Below, in pieces: positions 7,670 to 16,373 of a stretch of 64,000 nt of DNA (position 1 is its first letter; every line of letters begins with the position of its first letter). The stretch lies in the NCBI GenBank assembly GCA_024225275.1, contig JAAEMS010000279.1, positions 35,355 to 99,354 on the forward strand. The letters are read 5' to 3'. The stretch comes from Actinomycetes bacterium. Lineage in GTDB: Bacteria > Actinomycetota > Acidimicrobiia > Acidimicrobiales > JAAEMS01. The notes below the pieces were generated by a model. That model was not told where the DNA came from and did not search any database. It saw only the letters and a list, made by a program, of their open reading frames with translations. The translations under genes and the position numbers were made by a program.

Positions 7670-8428
7670 GCCGTCGGCCAGGGCTTCGGCAATCCGGTCG
7701 CGAAGACCGAAGCTGTCGATGAGCTGAGTCATGTCGAGAGGCGGGTTACTGGCTTCGAAGACCTCGAGCTCAGCTTCCGCCTTCTCGGCGTCGCCCCCGG
7801 CCAGGGCCACGATGGCCCGGAAGGCCCGAGCATCGGGGAACTCGGGCTCGATTTCGATGGCCCGATCGAACTGGATCCACGCCAGGCCGGTCAGCTCATC
7901 GACCAGGGCCTGGTCGTCAGAGCCCCGGGTGGCCAGGTACAGGTACCAACCCCGGTAGGTCACGGCCTCGACGTTCTCGGGGTCGGACTCGAGGATCCCG
8001 TCGAGACAGGGGATGGCCTCGGCCAGCTCACCCTGGCCGGCCAGGTTCTGGCAGTCGAACAGGGCCTGGCGGGGTGATTGGCGGATCTCACCGGTGATGG
8101 TGTCGCCCTCGCCCCGCTCGCCGGTGAACTGCACCAGCACTACTCCAGCCACCACCAGGCCGGCGACCGTAGCCGCCACCCAGGCCAGGGTGCGGACCCA
8201 GCTGGTCTCGGACTGTGTCCCCTCGAGGTCGAGATGGCGGTCCTCGATGGAACGGATGACCGCCGCGGCACGCACCGTGTAGTCGTCGCGCAGAGTCTCG
8301 TAATCATCGGGCTCGAGATCACCAGCCTCGAACTCGACCTCCAAGTCATCGAGGGACCGGAGCAAGAAGTCACGTTCCTCCTCGAGGTCGGCCAGAGCGT
8401 CGAGATCGACCCCACGGGATGCCGTCAC
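7658..8428 (-). CDS. ccmI: CcmI-like TPR protein, cytochrome c maturation
   Basis: A 256-residue membrane-anchored protein. Residues 1-75 are an acidic coiled region (LEEERDFLLRSLDDLEVEF), a transmembrane helix covers about 79-101, and the outer C-terminal part holds TPR-like helices. CcmI chaperones apocytochrome c to the CcmFH haem ligation complex. This is the last gene of the ccm operon and its ATG overlaps the ccmH stop by 4 nt. The N-terminal segment resembles the LEEEKRRLLRALKDLE start of bacterial CcmI/CycH proteins, here placed on the cytoplasmic side. The role is inferred from domain order and position. Confidence 0.8.
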   Translation of the reverse strand: MTASRGVDLDALADLEEERDFLLRSLDDLEVEFEAGDLEPDDYETLRDDYTVRAAAVIRSIEDRHLDLEGTQSETSWVRTLAWVAATVAGLVVAGVVLVQFTGERGEGDTITGEIRQSPRQALFDCQNLAGQGELAEAIPCLDGILESDPENVEAVTYRGWYLYLATRGSDDQALVDELTGLAWIQFDRAIEIEPEFPDARAFRAIVALAGGDAEKAEAELEVFEASNPPLDMTQLIDSFGLRDRIAEALADGSGS

Positions 8429-8913
8429 CGGGCATCCTCGCCATCATCGGGTTCGGCTTGGTGGCGACGGGCCTGCTCCACCAGGTCGCGGTCGGCGGCG
8501 GTAGGGGCTGCCGTCTCGGCCTCGCGCCAGGAACGGAAAGCCCACGCCAGACCGGCCAGACCGGCCAACAGCGCGACAATGGGCAGGATCCACACCAGGG
8601 CCACGAAGCCGGTCCTCTCCGGTTCGAGCAGTACCCGTCGGCCGTAGCTGAGAACCAATTGGTCGCGGATCTCGGCATCGGTGGCGCCCTCGTCGACCCG
8701 AACGGTGATGAACCGGCGAATGGTGTCAGCCACCGGGGCGTTCGACTCGGCCACCGACTGGCCGTCGCATTCCGGGCAGGCGATCTGGCGCTGGAGACGT
8801 TCGGTGCGCTCGCCGGGGTCGGCCGGTCCATCGTCGCCGCCGGCGCCCCACAGCAGGGCCGCGACGAGTACGACCGCGAGGATCGCCCAGGGGGCCCAAC
8901 GGCGCAGGTTCAC
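8425..8913 (-). CDS. ccmH: Cytochrome c maturation protein CcmH
   Basis: A 162-residue thiol-disulfide protein. It has an N-terminal membrane helix (about 7-24), then the redox motif CPECDGQSVAESNA with Cys46 and Cys49, a three-helix domain, and a second transmembrane helix (about 104-126) ahead of an acidic tail. CcmH keeps the CXXCH cysteines of apocytochrome c reduced before haem attachment. The motif reads IACPEC rather than the proteobacterial LRCxxC, as in many distant CcmH proteins. It overlaps ccmG upstream and ccmI downstream by 4 nt each. Confidence 0.92.
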   Translation of the reverse strand: MNLRRWAPWAILAVVLVAALLWGAGGDDGPADPGERTERLQRQIACPECDGQSVAESNAPVADTIRRFITVRVDEGATDAEIRDQLVLSYGRRVLLEPERTGFVALVWILPIVALLAGLAGLAWAFRSWREAETAAPTAADRDLVEQARRHQAEPDDGEDAR

Positions 8914-9476
8914 GAGTCAGGCTCCACATAGCTGTCGATGATGGCGTCGAGCTGATCGGCGGTGACCGAGCTGAACAGCTTCTGCACCACCACCCCGTTG
9001 GGAGCAACGATATAGGTCTCGGCGGCCTTGGTGACCTGGTAGCTCACCGCCACTGAGCCATCGGTGTCGATCACCACCGGCCACTCGCCGCCCCGCTCGG
9101 CGAAGAACTCCCGAACGTCCTCGGGCTGGTCGATGTAGACGACACCAACCACCCGGCGGTCACCGGTGGCGACATGACGCTCGGAGAACTCGACCAGCTC
9201 CGGATGCTCTCGAATGCAGGGTGCACACCAGGTGGCGAAGAAGTTGACGGCCACCCAGCTGCCCTGGAGGTCGTCGAGGTCGAAGGCGTGACCGTCGATG
9301 TCGGTGCTGACGATGGGCGGGGCCAACTCGCCGATCAGGTCTGCCCCCCTGAGCTCGTTCGAGGCGGTGTCGCGGGTGGCGAGCAGCACAACCAGCCCCA
9401 GCAGGGCAACCCCCACCACCGAGGCAATCACTCGGGCCGACGGGCCCCGGGGCCGATCAGGAGAGGGATCGGTCAT
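8910..9476 (-). CDS. ccmG: CcmG/TlpA-type thioredoxin-like protein
   Basis: A 188-residue membrane-tethered thiol reductant for cytochrome c maturation. The N-terminus has a single anchor helix (about 17-34), followed by a thioredoxin fold with the active site ATWCAPC (Cys84, Cys87) and the cis-proline region ETYIVAPNGVV. ATG at 9474-9476 is chosen because it overlaps the ccmF stop by 4 nt; upstream codons in this frame are shadow sequence. It would pass electrons to CcmH on the outside of the membrane. The electron donor (CcdA/DsbD) is not in the window. Confidence 0.92.
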   Translation of the reverse strand: MTDPSPDRPRGPSARVIASVVGVALLGLVVLLATRDTASNELRGADLIGELAPPIVSTDIDGHAFDLDDLQGSWVAVNFFATWCAPCIREHPELVEFSERHVATGDRRVVGVVYIDQPEDVREFFAERGGEWPVVIDTDGSVAVSYQVTKAAETYIVAPNGVVVQKLFSSVTADQLDAIIDSYVEPDS

Positions 9477-11452
9477 GACTGGGGAATGAGAGGCTCGGCG
9501 TCGGGTACCGGAGCCGAGACCGGATCGGTGCCCCGGCGGCGCCGGCCCGGGAAGGCCGACAACACGGTACCGAGCCCCATGATCAGGCCACCGGTCCAGA
9601 TCCATGTGACGAGGGGCTGGACGATGACCCGCACCAACACTGAGCCCTGGGGACCCGACGGCTCTTCGATCAGGGACAGGTAGATGTCCTCGCGGAAGCC
9701 CGGTCGGACCGACGGCGTACCAATGATCTGCCCACTGACGATGAAGCGGCTGAGGGTCGGCTCGTACACACCGCTGGAGCCCACCTGGATCTGGGCCGCC
9801 ACCTCGACCTTCTCTTCGTGCTGGGTCTCGGTGGAGCCGATGGCGGTCAGGGTGTGGCCGGCAACCTCGGTCGACTCACCGGGCTCGAGGCGCACGACCC
9901 GATCGGTGAGAAACGAGGACGAGGCGGCGAGGCCAACCGCCACGAGTACGACTCCGAGATGGACGATCATGCCCCCATTGGCCCGGCCCACGAAGCCCCG
10001 CCAGCCCTGGCGGCGGCTGGCCAGCACCAGCTGACGCAGAGCGGAACCGGCAGCGAAGCCGCCCAGGCCGAAAGCGATCAGCGGAGCGACACCGCGGGCT
10101 CCGATGACCACTGAGAGCACGACGGCCGCCACCCCGATCCACGCCGGCCAGCGCAATCGGTCGGCCAGGATCTCGCCCGATGCCTTGCGCCACGGCAGCA
10201 TCGGAGCCACGGCCATGAGGAACAGCAGGCTCATGCCGATGGGCATGGTCATCCGGTCGAAGTAGGGGGTGCCGACCGAGATCTCATCGCCCTTGACAGC
10301 TTCGACCAACAAGGGGAACACAGTGCCCAGGAGTACGACGAAGGCGAAGGCCGCGAACAGCACATTGTTGGCCAGGAACGCACCCTCGCGAGAGATCGGC
10401 GAGTCGATACGACCCGGGGCCCGGAGCCGATCCCCCCGCCAGGCAATGAGGCCCACCGGTACCGCGATGGTGGCGGCGAAGAGGCCGAGGAGGGCAGGGC
10501 CGATACCGGACTCGGAGAAGGCATGGACCGAGGCGATCACACCCGACCGGGTGAGAAAGGTGCCCAGGATGGTCAGCGAGAACGTGGCACACAGCAGGGA
10601 CAGGTTCCAGACCCGCAGCATGCCCCGCCGTTCCTGGACCATGACCGAGTGGATGTACGCGGTGCCGGTCAGCCAGGGCAGGAACGAGGCGTTCTCGACC
10701 GGGTCCCACGCCCAGTAGCCACCCCAACCAAGCACCTCATAGCTCCACCAGGCCCCGAGCACGATGCCCACGGTGAGAAACCCCCACGCGATGAGAGTCC
10801 ACCGCCGGGTGGCCACCAACCATCCTTCACCCAGCCGGCCGGTGACCAGGGCCCCGATGGCGAAGGCGAACGGCACGGTGAAACCCACGTAGCCCAGGTA
10901 GAGCATGGGTGGGTGGAAGGCCATGAGAGGGTGGTTCTGGAGCAGGGGGTGGGGCCCGGGCCCGTCGTAGCCGGGCGGTGGCGACACCACACCGAAGGGG
11001 TTGGCGGGTCCGATCATGAGGGCGAAGAAGAACGCCGCCACCAGGAACATGGTGACGAGAGCCCAGGCCATGAGGGGGTCGGTGAGCCGGTCGCGGAAGC
11101 GGAAGATGACCGCCACCAGGTAGGCGACCAGGATCAGGGACCACAGGATGATCGAACCCTCTAGCGCCCCCCACAGGGTGGCGAAGTTGTAGAGGGCCGG
11201 TGTGCGGCTCGATCCGTGATCAGCCACGAAGTCCACCGTGAAGTCACGGGTGATCAGTGCCCGTTCCATGGCCACCGCAGCGATGAAAGCACCCACCAAC
11301 GCCACCACCGCATGGCTGCGGACAGCCCTCATGAGGTGGGGTTTGCGCTGGACCACCGACACCACCGCGGTAGCCGCGCCCACCAATGACGCGGAGAGCC
11401 CGAGTACCACTCCCCCGGCCCCGAGCTGGCTGTTGAGGCCGGCCAGGATCAC
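9473..11452 (-). CDS. ccmF: Cytochrome c haem lyase CcmF
   Basis: A 659-residue polytopic membrane protein with about fifteen hydrophobic helices. It has the WWD haem-handling motif GGYWAWDPVENASFLPW (near residue 245) and conserved periplasmic histidines such as HPPMLYLGY. CcmF takes haem from holo-CcmE and attaches it to the apocytochrome CXXCH motif. Length agrees with the usual 630-670. Its start overlaps the ccmE stop by 4 nt and its stop overlaps the ccmG start by 4 nt. The late hydrophilic domain (about 530-620) between the last two helices is typical for the family. Confidence 0.95.
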   Translation of the reverse strand: MILAGLNSQLGAGGVVLGLSASLVGAATAVVSVVQRKPHLMRAVRSHAVVALVGAFIAAVAMERALITRDFTVDFVADHGSSRTPALYNFATLWGALEGSIILWSLILVAYLVAVIFRFRDRLTDPLMAWALVTMFLVAAFFFALMIGPANPFGVVSPPPGYDGPGPHPLLQNHPLMAFHPPMLYLGYVGFTVPFAFAIGALVTGRLGEGWLVATRRWTLIAWGFLTVGIVLGAWWSYEVLGWGGYWAWDPVENASFLPWLTGTAYIHSVMVQERRGMLRVWNLSLLCATFSLTILGTFLTRSGVIASVHAFSESGIGPALLGLFAATIAVPVGLIAWRGDRLRAPGRIDSPISREGAFLANNVLFAAFAFVVLLGTVFPLLVEAVKGDEISVGTPYFDRMTMPIGMSLLFLMAVAPMLPWRKASGEILADRLRWPAWIGVAAVVLSVVIGARGVAPLIAFGLGGFAAGSALRQLVLASRRQGWRGFVGRANGGMIVHLGVVLVAVGLAASSSFLTDRVVRLEPGESTEVAGHTLTAIGSTETQHEEKVEVAAQIQVGSSGVYEPTLSRFIVSGQIIGTPSVRPGFREDIYLSLIEEPSGPQGSVLVRVIVQPLVTWIWTGGLIMGLGTVLSAFPGRRRRGTDPVSAPVPDAEPLIPQS

Positions 11453-11982
11453 CTAGAGCACCCCGGAGGGAAGTCACTCTCGCGGTGGATGCGGTCGTCG
11501 TTTTCGGCCACGTACTCCTCTGAGTGCTTCACCAGGATGCGGTCGCTGGCGTACCCTGGGCCGGCCCAGGCCCCTTCGAGCACCACCGGTTGTCCCGGTT
11601 CGAACAATTCAGGCGGGTCACCGACATGGGAGACATCGGCATGAGCTCCGGCCCACGCGATCGTGAAGGTGACCGTGCCATCGGCGACCGTCTCAGGCTC
11701 CGAACAGACAATGCCCTGGATCCGGAAGCGGGCGTCGCCGAGGTCGGCCTTCAACTCGACCGCCTCGTCGACATTGTGGAAGAACAAGCTGGCGCTGCCA
11801 AGACCCCGATAGACGACGAAACCAAGGGCGACCAGCAACACCCCGAGCACGAGCACGCTGCCCCCCTTGAAGCGTCTCCCCCCTCGGACCTTGGTGGTGC
11901 GGGGCGAGAGGTCGAGCTCGGTGGCGTCGGCGGACTCGGCGTCGTCGAGGCGGGAGTCGAGGGGGTCGCGGGGAGTGGTCAA
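11449..11982 (-). CDS. ccmE: Haem chaperone CcmE, TTG start
   Basis: A 177-residue haem chaperone. One membrane helix (about 42-60) precedes an OB-fold domain, and the C-terminal motif VKHSEEY holds the haem-binding His153 with Tyr157 (HxxxY). The His form is the classical CcmE, not the Cys variant of archaea and some bacteria. Start is assigned to TTG at 11980-11982: GGAGG lies just upstream and the TTGA overlaps the ccmD stop by 4 nt, matching every other junction in the operon. The N-terminal 40 residues form an acidic cytoplasmic extension longer than usual. Confidence 0.9.
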   Translation of the reverse strand: MTTPRDPLDSRLDDAESADATELDLSPRTTKVRGGRRFKGGSVLVLGVLLVALGFVVYRGLGSASLFFHNVDEAVELKADLGDARFRIQGIVCSEPETVADGTVTFTIAWAGAHADVSHVGDPPELFEPGQPVVLEGAWAGPGYASDRILVKHSEEYVAENDDRIHRESDFPPGCSR

Positions 11983-12113
11983 CTCCACCTCCTCCGCTCG
12001 GGCGGTACGTGGCCCGAGAGCCGGCGGCCCCTGACCAGGACCCACAGGGTGTAGGCACCAAGACCGCCGAGGCCGACGATCCAGCTGGACAGCACGAAAC
12101 CGAGATGGGTCAT
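11979..12113 (-). CDS. ccmD: CcmD-like single-helix membrane protein (44 residues)
   Basis: A small protein too short to be found easily. It reads MTHLGFVLSSWIVG and continues as one membrane helix (about 5-27), then a basic tail with RGRR and RRRWS. CcmD joins CcmC and CcmE and helps release holo-CcmE from the CcmABCD complex. The gene sits exactly between ccmC and ccmE and overlaps both by 4 nt (ATGA and TTGA), which strongly supports it as a real gene. Size (44 residues) and single helix fit CcmD; direct sequence similarity is weak, as is usual for this family. Confidence 0.85.
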   Translation of the reverse strand: MTHLGFVLSSWIVGLGGLGAYTLWVLVRGRRLSGHVPPERRRWS

Positions 12114-12865
12114 GAGCGGCTCTCCTGGAAGGCTTCGGCCCGTCGTTCGGCGATGGCGTCGTCGAGGCCCCTTTCGGCGAGCTGGCGCTCGAGCCAGATG
12201 ACCCGGAACCGGTGCATGAGCAGCCAGGCATAGACCATGGTGAACACGATCATGCCCAGGAAGAGGCTGAACAGCATCTGGTCGTCGAGGGTGGCGTCGA
12301 CCCGCGAAACGGTGGCCGATTGGTGGAGGCTACGCCACCAATCGACGGAGAAATGGATGATGGGAACGTTGATGGCGGCCAGCAGCGCCACTATGGCGGC
12401 CCGCCGGGATCCAACCGTCGGATCGGGCGACGAGGTCCGCATGGCCAGGTAGCCCAGCAACATGATGAAGAGCAGCGAGGTGCTGGTGAGACGGGCGTCC
12501 CACACCCAGTAGGCACCCCAGGTGGGTTTGCCCCACATCATCCCGGTGAACAGGTTGATGGCTACGAACAGGGCCCCCAGTTCGGCCGAGGCGGCCGCGA
12601 TGAGATCACCGAATTCACTCTCCTTCCACAGATAGAACACCGAGCCGACCGCGGTGACCATCACGGCCAGGTAGGCCACGATGGCGGCCGGTACATGGAT
12701 GTACATGATCCGGACCGAGTCCTTCTGGGCGGCGTCAGCCGGGCTGAAGACGAAGGCGAACAGCACCAACAACACGAGGCCGGCGACGGTGACCACGCCG
12801 AGGCGGCGGCTACCCGACGAACCGGTGTGCAGAGGGGGGCTGGGCGCTGGGTTGGTGACGGTCAC
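12110..12865 (-). CDS. ccmC: Haem exporter/handling protein CcmC, GTG start
   Basis: A 251-residue protein with six predicted membrane helices. It carries the tryptophan-rich WWD motif WGAYWVWDARLTS (near residue 125) and flanking periplasmic histidines (YIHVPAA, INVPIIHFSVDWW). CcmC loads haem onto CcmE. GTG at 12863-12865 is chosen because GGAGG lies 4 nt upstream and GTGA overlaps the ccmB stop. The first residues form a short cytoplasmic tail before helix 1. Confidence 0.94.
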   Translation of the reverse strand: MTVTNPAPSPPLHTGSSGSRRLGVVTVAGLVLLVLFAFVFSPADAAQKDSVRIMYIHVPAAIVAYLAVMVTAVGSVFYLWKESEFGDLIAAASAELGALFVAINLFTGMMWGKPTWGAYWVWDARLTSTSLLFIMLLGYLAMRTSSPDPTVGSRRAAIVALLAAINVPIIHFSVDWWRSLHQSATVSRVDATLDDQMLFSLFLGMIVFTMVYAWLLMHRFRVIWLERQLAERGLDDAIAERRAEAFQESRS

Positions 12866-13557
12866 GACTCCTCCAGGAGGGTGCCGAAGGACAGCACTCC
12901 TACAGCGGTGTAGACGATGGCGAACACACCAAGCAAGGCGGCCCACCCCCAACCATCGGACGAGGAGCCGGCGAGAGCGGCCTCGAAGGCCTGGGTGGCC
13001 CCGATGAGCACAGGAGCCAGGACAGGGAACAACAGGATGGGCATCAGCGTTTCACGCACCCGAAGGCCGGCCGCCAGGACGCCGTAGAGCGTACCGGCGG
13101 AAGCGATCCCCGCCGTCGCGGCCAGGGCGGTTGCCCCGATGAGGAGTATTCCCCGCACCGTCACGTCGTAGAGCAGGACAGCACCGACCCCGAGGATGAC
13201 CTCGAGGGCGAGCAGCTGGACGATCACGGCTCCGGCCTTGCCCAGGAATATGCCGGCTGGATCGAGGCCGCTCAGGCGGAGCCCGTCGCGATTGGCGTCG
13301 GCCGCCTCGACGGTGAACGCCCTCTGGAGAGCCAGCAGACCGGCGAAGAGAACGGTGATCCAGAACAGACCGGGAGCGGCGATGTCGAGGACGGTGCGAT
13401 CCTCGCCGCTGATGCGCAAACCCGGATCGATGGCGAAGGCGAACAGGACCAGGACGAGAAGGGCGAACGGGGTGACCTGATTGGTGGTGACCCGGGACCT
13501 CATCTCGATGCGCAGGTCCTTGCCCAGGACCAGCCGGGCGTCACGAAGCATCGTCAC
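12862..13557 (-). CDS. ccmB: ABC transporter permease CcmB
   Basis: A 231-residue integral membrane protein with six hydrophobic segments, the permease partner of CcmA. The N-terminal RDARLVLGKDLRIEMRSR and the central GLRLSGLDPAGIFLGKA region are typical of CcmB. With CcmA, CcmC and CcmD it forms the complex that uses ATP to release holo-CcmE. The start overlaps the ccmA end by 17 nt; an in-frame ATG two codons later is also possible. Confidence 0.93.
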   Translation of the reverse strand: MTMLRDARLVLGKDLRIEMRSRVTTNQVTPFALLVLVLFAFAIDPGLRISGEDRTVLDIAAPGLFWITVLFAGLLALQRAFTVEAADANRDGLRLSGLDPAGIFLGKAGAVIVQLLALEVILGVGAVLLYDVTVRGILLIGATALAATAGIASAGTLYGVLAAGLRVRETLMPILLFPVLAPVLIGATQAFEAALAGSSSDGWGWAALLGVFAIVYTAVGVLSFGTLLEES

Positions 13558-14209
13558 CCTCTACCTGCTCGTCGGCCACCACGGTTCCACCGGCAATGGT
13601 GACGATCCGGTGGGCCAGACTCTCGGCCCGGTCGAGCTCGTGGGAGGCCACCAGGACGGTCGCTCCTGTTCGTGCTGCCTGGCCGACCAGCCCGTCGAGC
13701 AGGTCGCGACCGGCTCGATCGAGCCCCGCGTGAGGCTCGTCGAGTAGCCACAGCTCGGGCCGCCGGGCCAGAAGGATGGCGATGGCGGTGCGTCGACGCT
13801 GCCCGGCCGAGAGCCGCGACACCCCGACATCCGCGAGGCGCCCGTCGAGTCCCATGACCGCGAGCCCATTGGCGATGTCGTCGTCACCAGCGCCGGTGGC
13901 CCGACCCCAGAACCGCACATTGTCGGTGACCGTCAGTTCGTCGTAGAGGCTGGTGGCATGCCCCAGCAGCCCCACGTGGGCCCGGACCTTCCCACGATCG
14001 GCCAACAGATCGTGGCCCAACACCTCGGCCTGGCCCGACACCACCGGGACGAGGCCGGCGCAGGCCCGCAGCAATGTGGACTTGCCGGCCCCGTTGGGCC
14101 CTTTGAGCAAGACGATCTCGCCCCGGTCAACCTCGAGATCGACGCCGGCGAGGGCTGGGAAACGGCCCAGTACTGATACGGCATCTCGTAGCAGCACCGC
14201 GGGTCCCAT
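13541..14209 (-). CDS. ccmA: ABC transporter ATPase CcmA
   Basis: A 222-residue ATP-binding subunit. Walker A is GPNGAGKST (37-45), the signature is LSAGQRRR, and Walker B is LWLLDEPHAGLD, followed by the switch histidine in ASHELDRAE. It is the first gene of a minus-strand operon that runs through ccmB, C, D, E, F, G, H and I. A TACGCT box lies 9 nt upstream of the ATG, so the operon may start with a leaderless or nearly leaderless transcript. The intergenic region of 82 bp is shared with the divergent sortase gene. Confidence 0.93.
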   Translation of the reverse strand: MGPAVLLRDAVSVLGRFPALAGVDLEVDRGEIVLLKGPNGAGKSTLLRACAGLVPVVSGQAEVLGHDLLADRGKVRAHVGLLGHATSLYDELTVTDNVRFWGRATGAGDDDIANGLAVMGLDGRLADVGVSRLSAGQRRRTAIAILLARRPELWLLDEPHAGLDRAGRDLLDGLVGQAARTGATVLVASHELDRAESLAHRIVTIAGGTVVADEQVEGDDAS

Positions 14210-14291
14210 GAGGAGGTGAGCGTACCGGTGCCGACGGTTCAGGAGGTAGCCGCCGCCTCACGGTGAGCGGTCTCGTGCCGAAGTAGAGGGT

Positions 14292-15593
14292 GTGAGGGAG
14301 TCCCAAGATATCGCCGCGCTCCGGGAGCAACTGCGCGAAGGCCGAAGGAAGACAACCCCGAGGCGGCCGACCGAGCCCTCACCCGACCGGTACGCTCCTC
14401 ATCACTACCCTGCCCCGGAGGTGGTCATTCCCGTGTGGGCCCGGAGGCTCGGCCGCGTCGGCCGCGTCATGATCGCGTCAGGCGTCTTGATTCTTCTCTT
14501 CGTCGCCTACCAGTTGTACGGCACCGGCTTGGCCGAGGCGCGGGCCCAAGACGACCTGTCGTCGAGCTTCGAGGATCGCCAGGCCCTTCTCGCCGACGCG
14601 CTCGACCTCGACCCCAGCACCGTCGAGGCCAGCCCTTCCACCACCAACACCCCAACGGCCCCCACCGGCGCCACCACCACGACAGCCCCCCTACCCACAC
14701 CGGACACCACCCCAACGACCGCATCCGTTCTTCCCCTGCTCACCCCCGAGGCCGTCGACGCCCTGTACCCGGCCGACGGTGAGGTCCTCGGGCGCCTGTT
14801 CATCCCCGCCATCGGAGTCGACAAATTCTTCGTCGAGGGCACGTCGGTGGGTGACCTCAAGAAGGGTCCTGGCCACTACCGGTCCAGCCCCTTGCCCGGC
14901 CAGCCCGGCAATGCGTCGATCGCCGGCCACCGCACCACCTGGGGCCAACCCTTCCACGACGTCGACAAACTCCAGCCCGGCGACGACATCGTGGTCGAGA
15001 CCCTCCAGGGCATCTTCACCTACCGGGTCATGGCCCAGGACGACGGTGAGGGAGGCGAGCTCGGCCACCACATCGTGACGCCCCGCCAGATCGAGGTTCT
15101 CAACGACTTCGACGACAACCGACTGACCCTCACCGCCTGCCACCCGAAGTTCAGCGCTCGCCAGCGCATCATCGTGGTGGCCGAACTGGTGGGAGAACCG
15201 GCCCTGTCGGTACCCCGATCCGTCGCCGACGACGCCGACGACAAGCTCGGCGCCGACGAGGCCAACCAGGGCGACACCACCGACACCACCGACCTGGGAG
15301 CAGTGACCAGCGACGACGCACCCGACGGCGACGGCACCTCCGAGGTGGCATCCAGCGAGTCGATCACCGCGGCTCCCAACCTGGACGAAGGCCTGGGCTG
15401 GGACCGCTCGGCCCTGCCCATCGCCATCATCTGGGGCCTGATCGCGGGCGCCATCTGGTTCGCCACCTGGTGGATTTCGCGACCCAGGGAAGGTTGGCGT
15501 CGGGCCGCTCCCTACGGCTTGGGCGGGCCGGTCTTCTTCATCGCTCTCTGGTTCTGTTTTGTTGGCCTCGACCAGTTCCTGCCGGCCTATTGA
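14292..15593 (+). CDS. Class E-like sortase with Thr/Pro linker and two C-terminal membrane helices
   Basis: A 433-residue membrane-bound transpeptidase that would attach surface proteins to the cell wall or link them to each other. It has a basic cytoplasmic N-terminus, a membrane helix (about 58-76), a Thr/Pro-rich linker (115-145), and a sortase domain with His213 (AGHRTT), Cys283 (LTACHPK) and Arg290 (SARQR). After an acidic spacer come two more helices (about 378-400 and 408-430), which is unusual for the fold but seen in actinobacterial sortases. Start is GTG at 14292. No LPXTG or LAXTG substrate is evident in the window. The downstream septum-formation-domain genes could share its transcript. 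Confidence 0.85.
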   Translation: MRESQDIAALREQLREGRRKTTPRRPTEPSPDRYAPHHYPAPEVVIPVWARRLGRVGRVMIASGVLILLFVAYQLYGTGLAEARAQDDLSSSFEDRQALLADALDLDPSTVEASPSTTNTPTAPTGATTTTAPLPTPDTTPTTASVLPLLTPEAVDALYPADGEVLGRLFIPAIGVDKFFVEGTSVGDLKKGPGHYRSSPLPGQPGNASIAGHRTTWGQPFHDVDKLQPGDDIVVETLQGIFTYRVMAQDDGEGGELGHHIVTPRQIEVLNDFDDNRLTLTACHPKFSARQRIIVVAELVGEPALSVPRSVADDADDKLGADEANQGDTTDTTDLGAVTSDDAPDGDGTSEVASSESITAAPNLDEGLGWDRSALPIAIIWGLIAGAIWFATWWISRPREGWRRAAPYGLGGPVFFIALWFCFVGLDQFLPAY

Positions 15594-15637
15594 CCCACCG
15601 GGTCGCCCTCGGCCAACTCGCCGCCCATACTGGGCAC

Positions 15638-16213
15638 GTGCCTCCCCTGGTCTCCATCGTCGTGCTGACCGCCCTTGTGCTGATGTCGTGCTCATCGGGG
15701 TCTGATGCACCGGTGACGGACGACTCCGACGGTGACGACGAGACGACCGGCGAGACCCTGCCGCCAGTGGAGGACCTGGTCGACAAGGGTCAGGCCCTGT
15801 CAGTTCGGAACCTTCAGCTCGGCCACTGCTGGGTGGGTTCGTCCTTCGACGACGCCGATGCCCTCACCAAGTTGGTGACCGTGACCGATTGTGGGCAGCC
15901 CCACCAGGCCGAGGTGTACTCGGTCGTGTGTCTCGGTACCTTCGACGATGACCTGATCATCGTGCCCTGCGGGCACGAGACCGTTCCCCTGGACTACCCC
16001 GGAGAGGCGATGCTCGACCATATGGCCAACGAGGCCTGCCTCGAGGGCTTCGAGCCGTTCGTCGGCGTCGAGTACTCCGTGTCCACGGTCGACTACGTGA
16101 GCTTCGTCCCCGGGGAGTCGGCTTGGGCGAGCGGCGACCGGACCATCGTGTGCAGCCTGATCGAGGATGATGCCTCAGCAATCCGTGACTCCCTCCTCGG
16201 AGCCAAACGATGA
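15638..16213 (+). CDS. Lipoprotein with septum-formation domain (first paralogue)
   Basis: A 191-residue lipoprotein. The signal segment LVSIVVLTALVLMSC ends in a lipobox cysteine (near residue 18) and is followed by an acidic linker (DDSDGDDE). The domain matches the Septum_form type: LGHCWVG, then VTDCGQPHQAEVYSV, then CLEGFEPFVG and a WASGDRTIVCSL end, with paired cysteines suited to disulfides outside the cell. GTG 15638 is chosen; a CATACT box 6 nt upstream suggests a leaderless start. Its stop TGA overlaps an ATG that begins the 41-bp repeat array, and its paralogue follows the array. A role at the septum is only suggested by the domain name. Confidence 0.78.
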   Translation: MPPLVSIVVLTALVLMSCSSGSDAPVTDDSDGDDETTGETLPPVEDLVDKGQALSVRNLQLGHCWVGSSFDDADALTKLVTVTDCGQPHQAEVYSVVCLGTFDDDLIIVPCGHETVPLDYPGEAMLDHMANEACLEGFEPFVGVEYSVSTVDYVSFVPGESAWASGDRTIVCSLIEDDASAIRDSLLGAKR

Positions 16214-16373
16214 GCCGCACGGCGCGAAGCCCGAAGGCGAGCAGGGAACAATGAGCCGCACGGCGCGAAGCCCGAAGGCGAGCAGGGAACAATGAGCCGC
16301 ACGGCGCGAAGCCCGAAGGCGAGCAGGGAACAATGAGCCGCACGGCGCGAAGCCCGAAGGCGAGCAGACCGCA
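16210..16373 (+). repeat. Four tandem 41-bp repeats between two paralogous genes
   Basis: Units begin at 16210, 16251, 16292 and 16333, each starting ATGAGCCGCACGGCGCGAAG. The first three are identical; the fourth differs only in its last few bases. The array fills the whole space between the stop of one septum-domain gene and the ATG of the next. The unit is not a multiple of three, yet every unit ends so that a TGA stop overlaps the ATG of the next unit. Confidence 0.97.

Noticed and set aside
16210..16373. Possible CRISPR array
   Set aside because: The 41-bp units are directly adjacent without spacers, and there are no cas genes.
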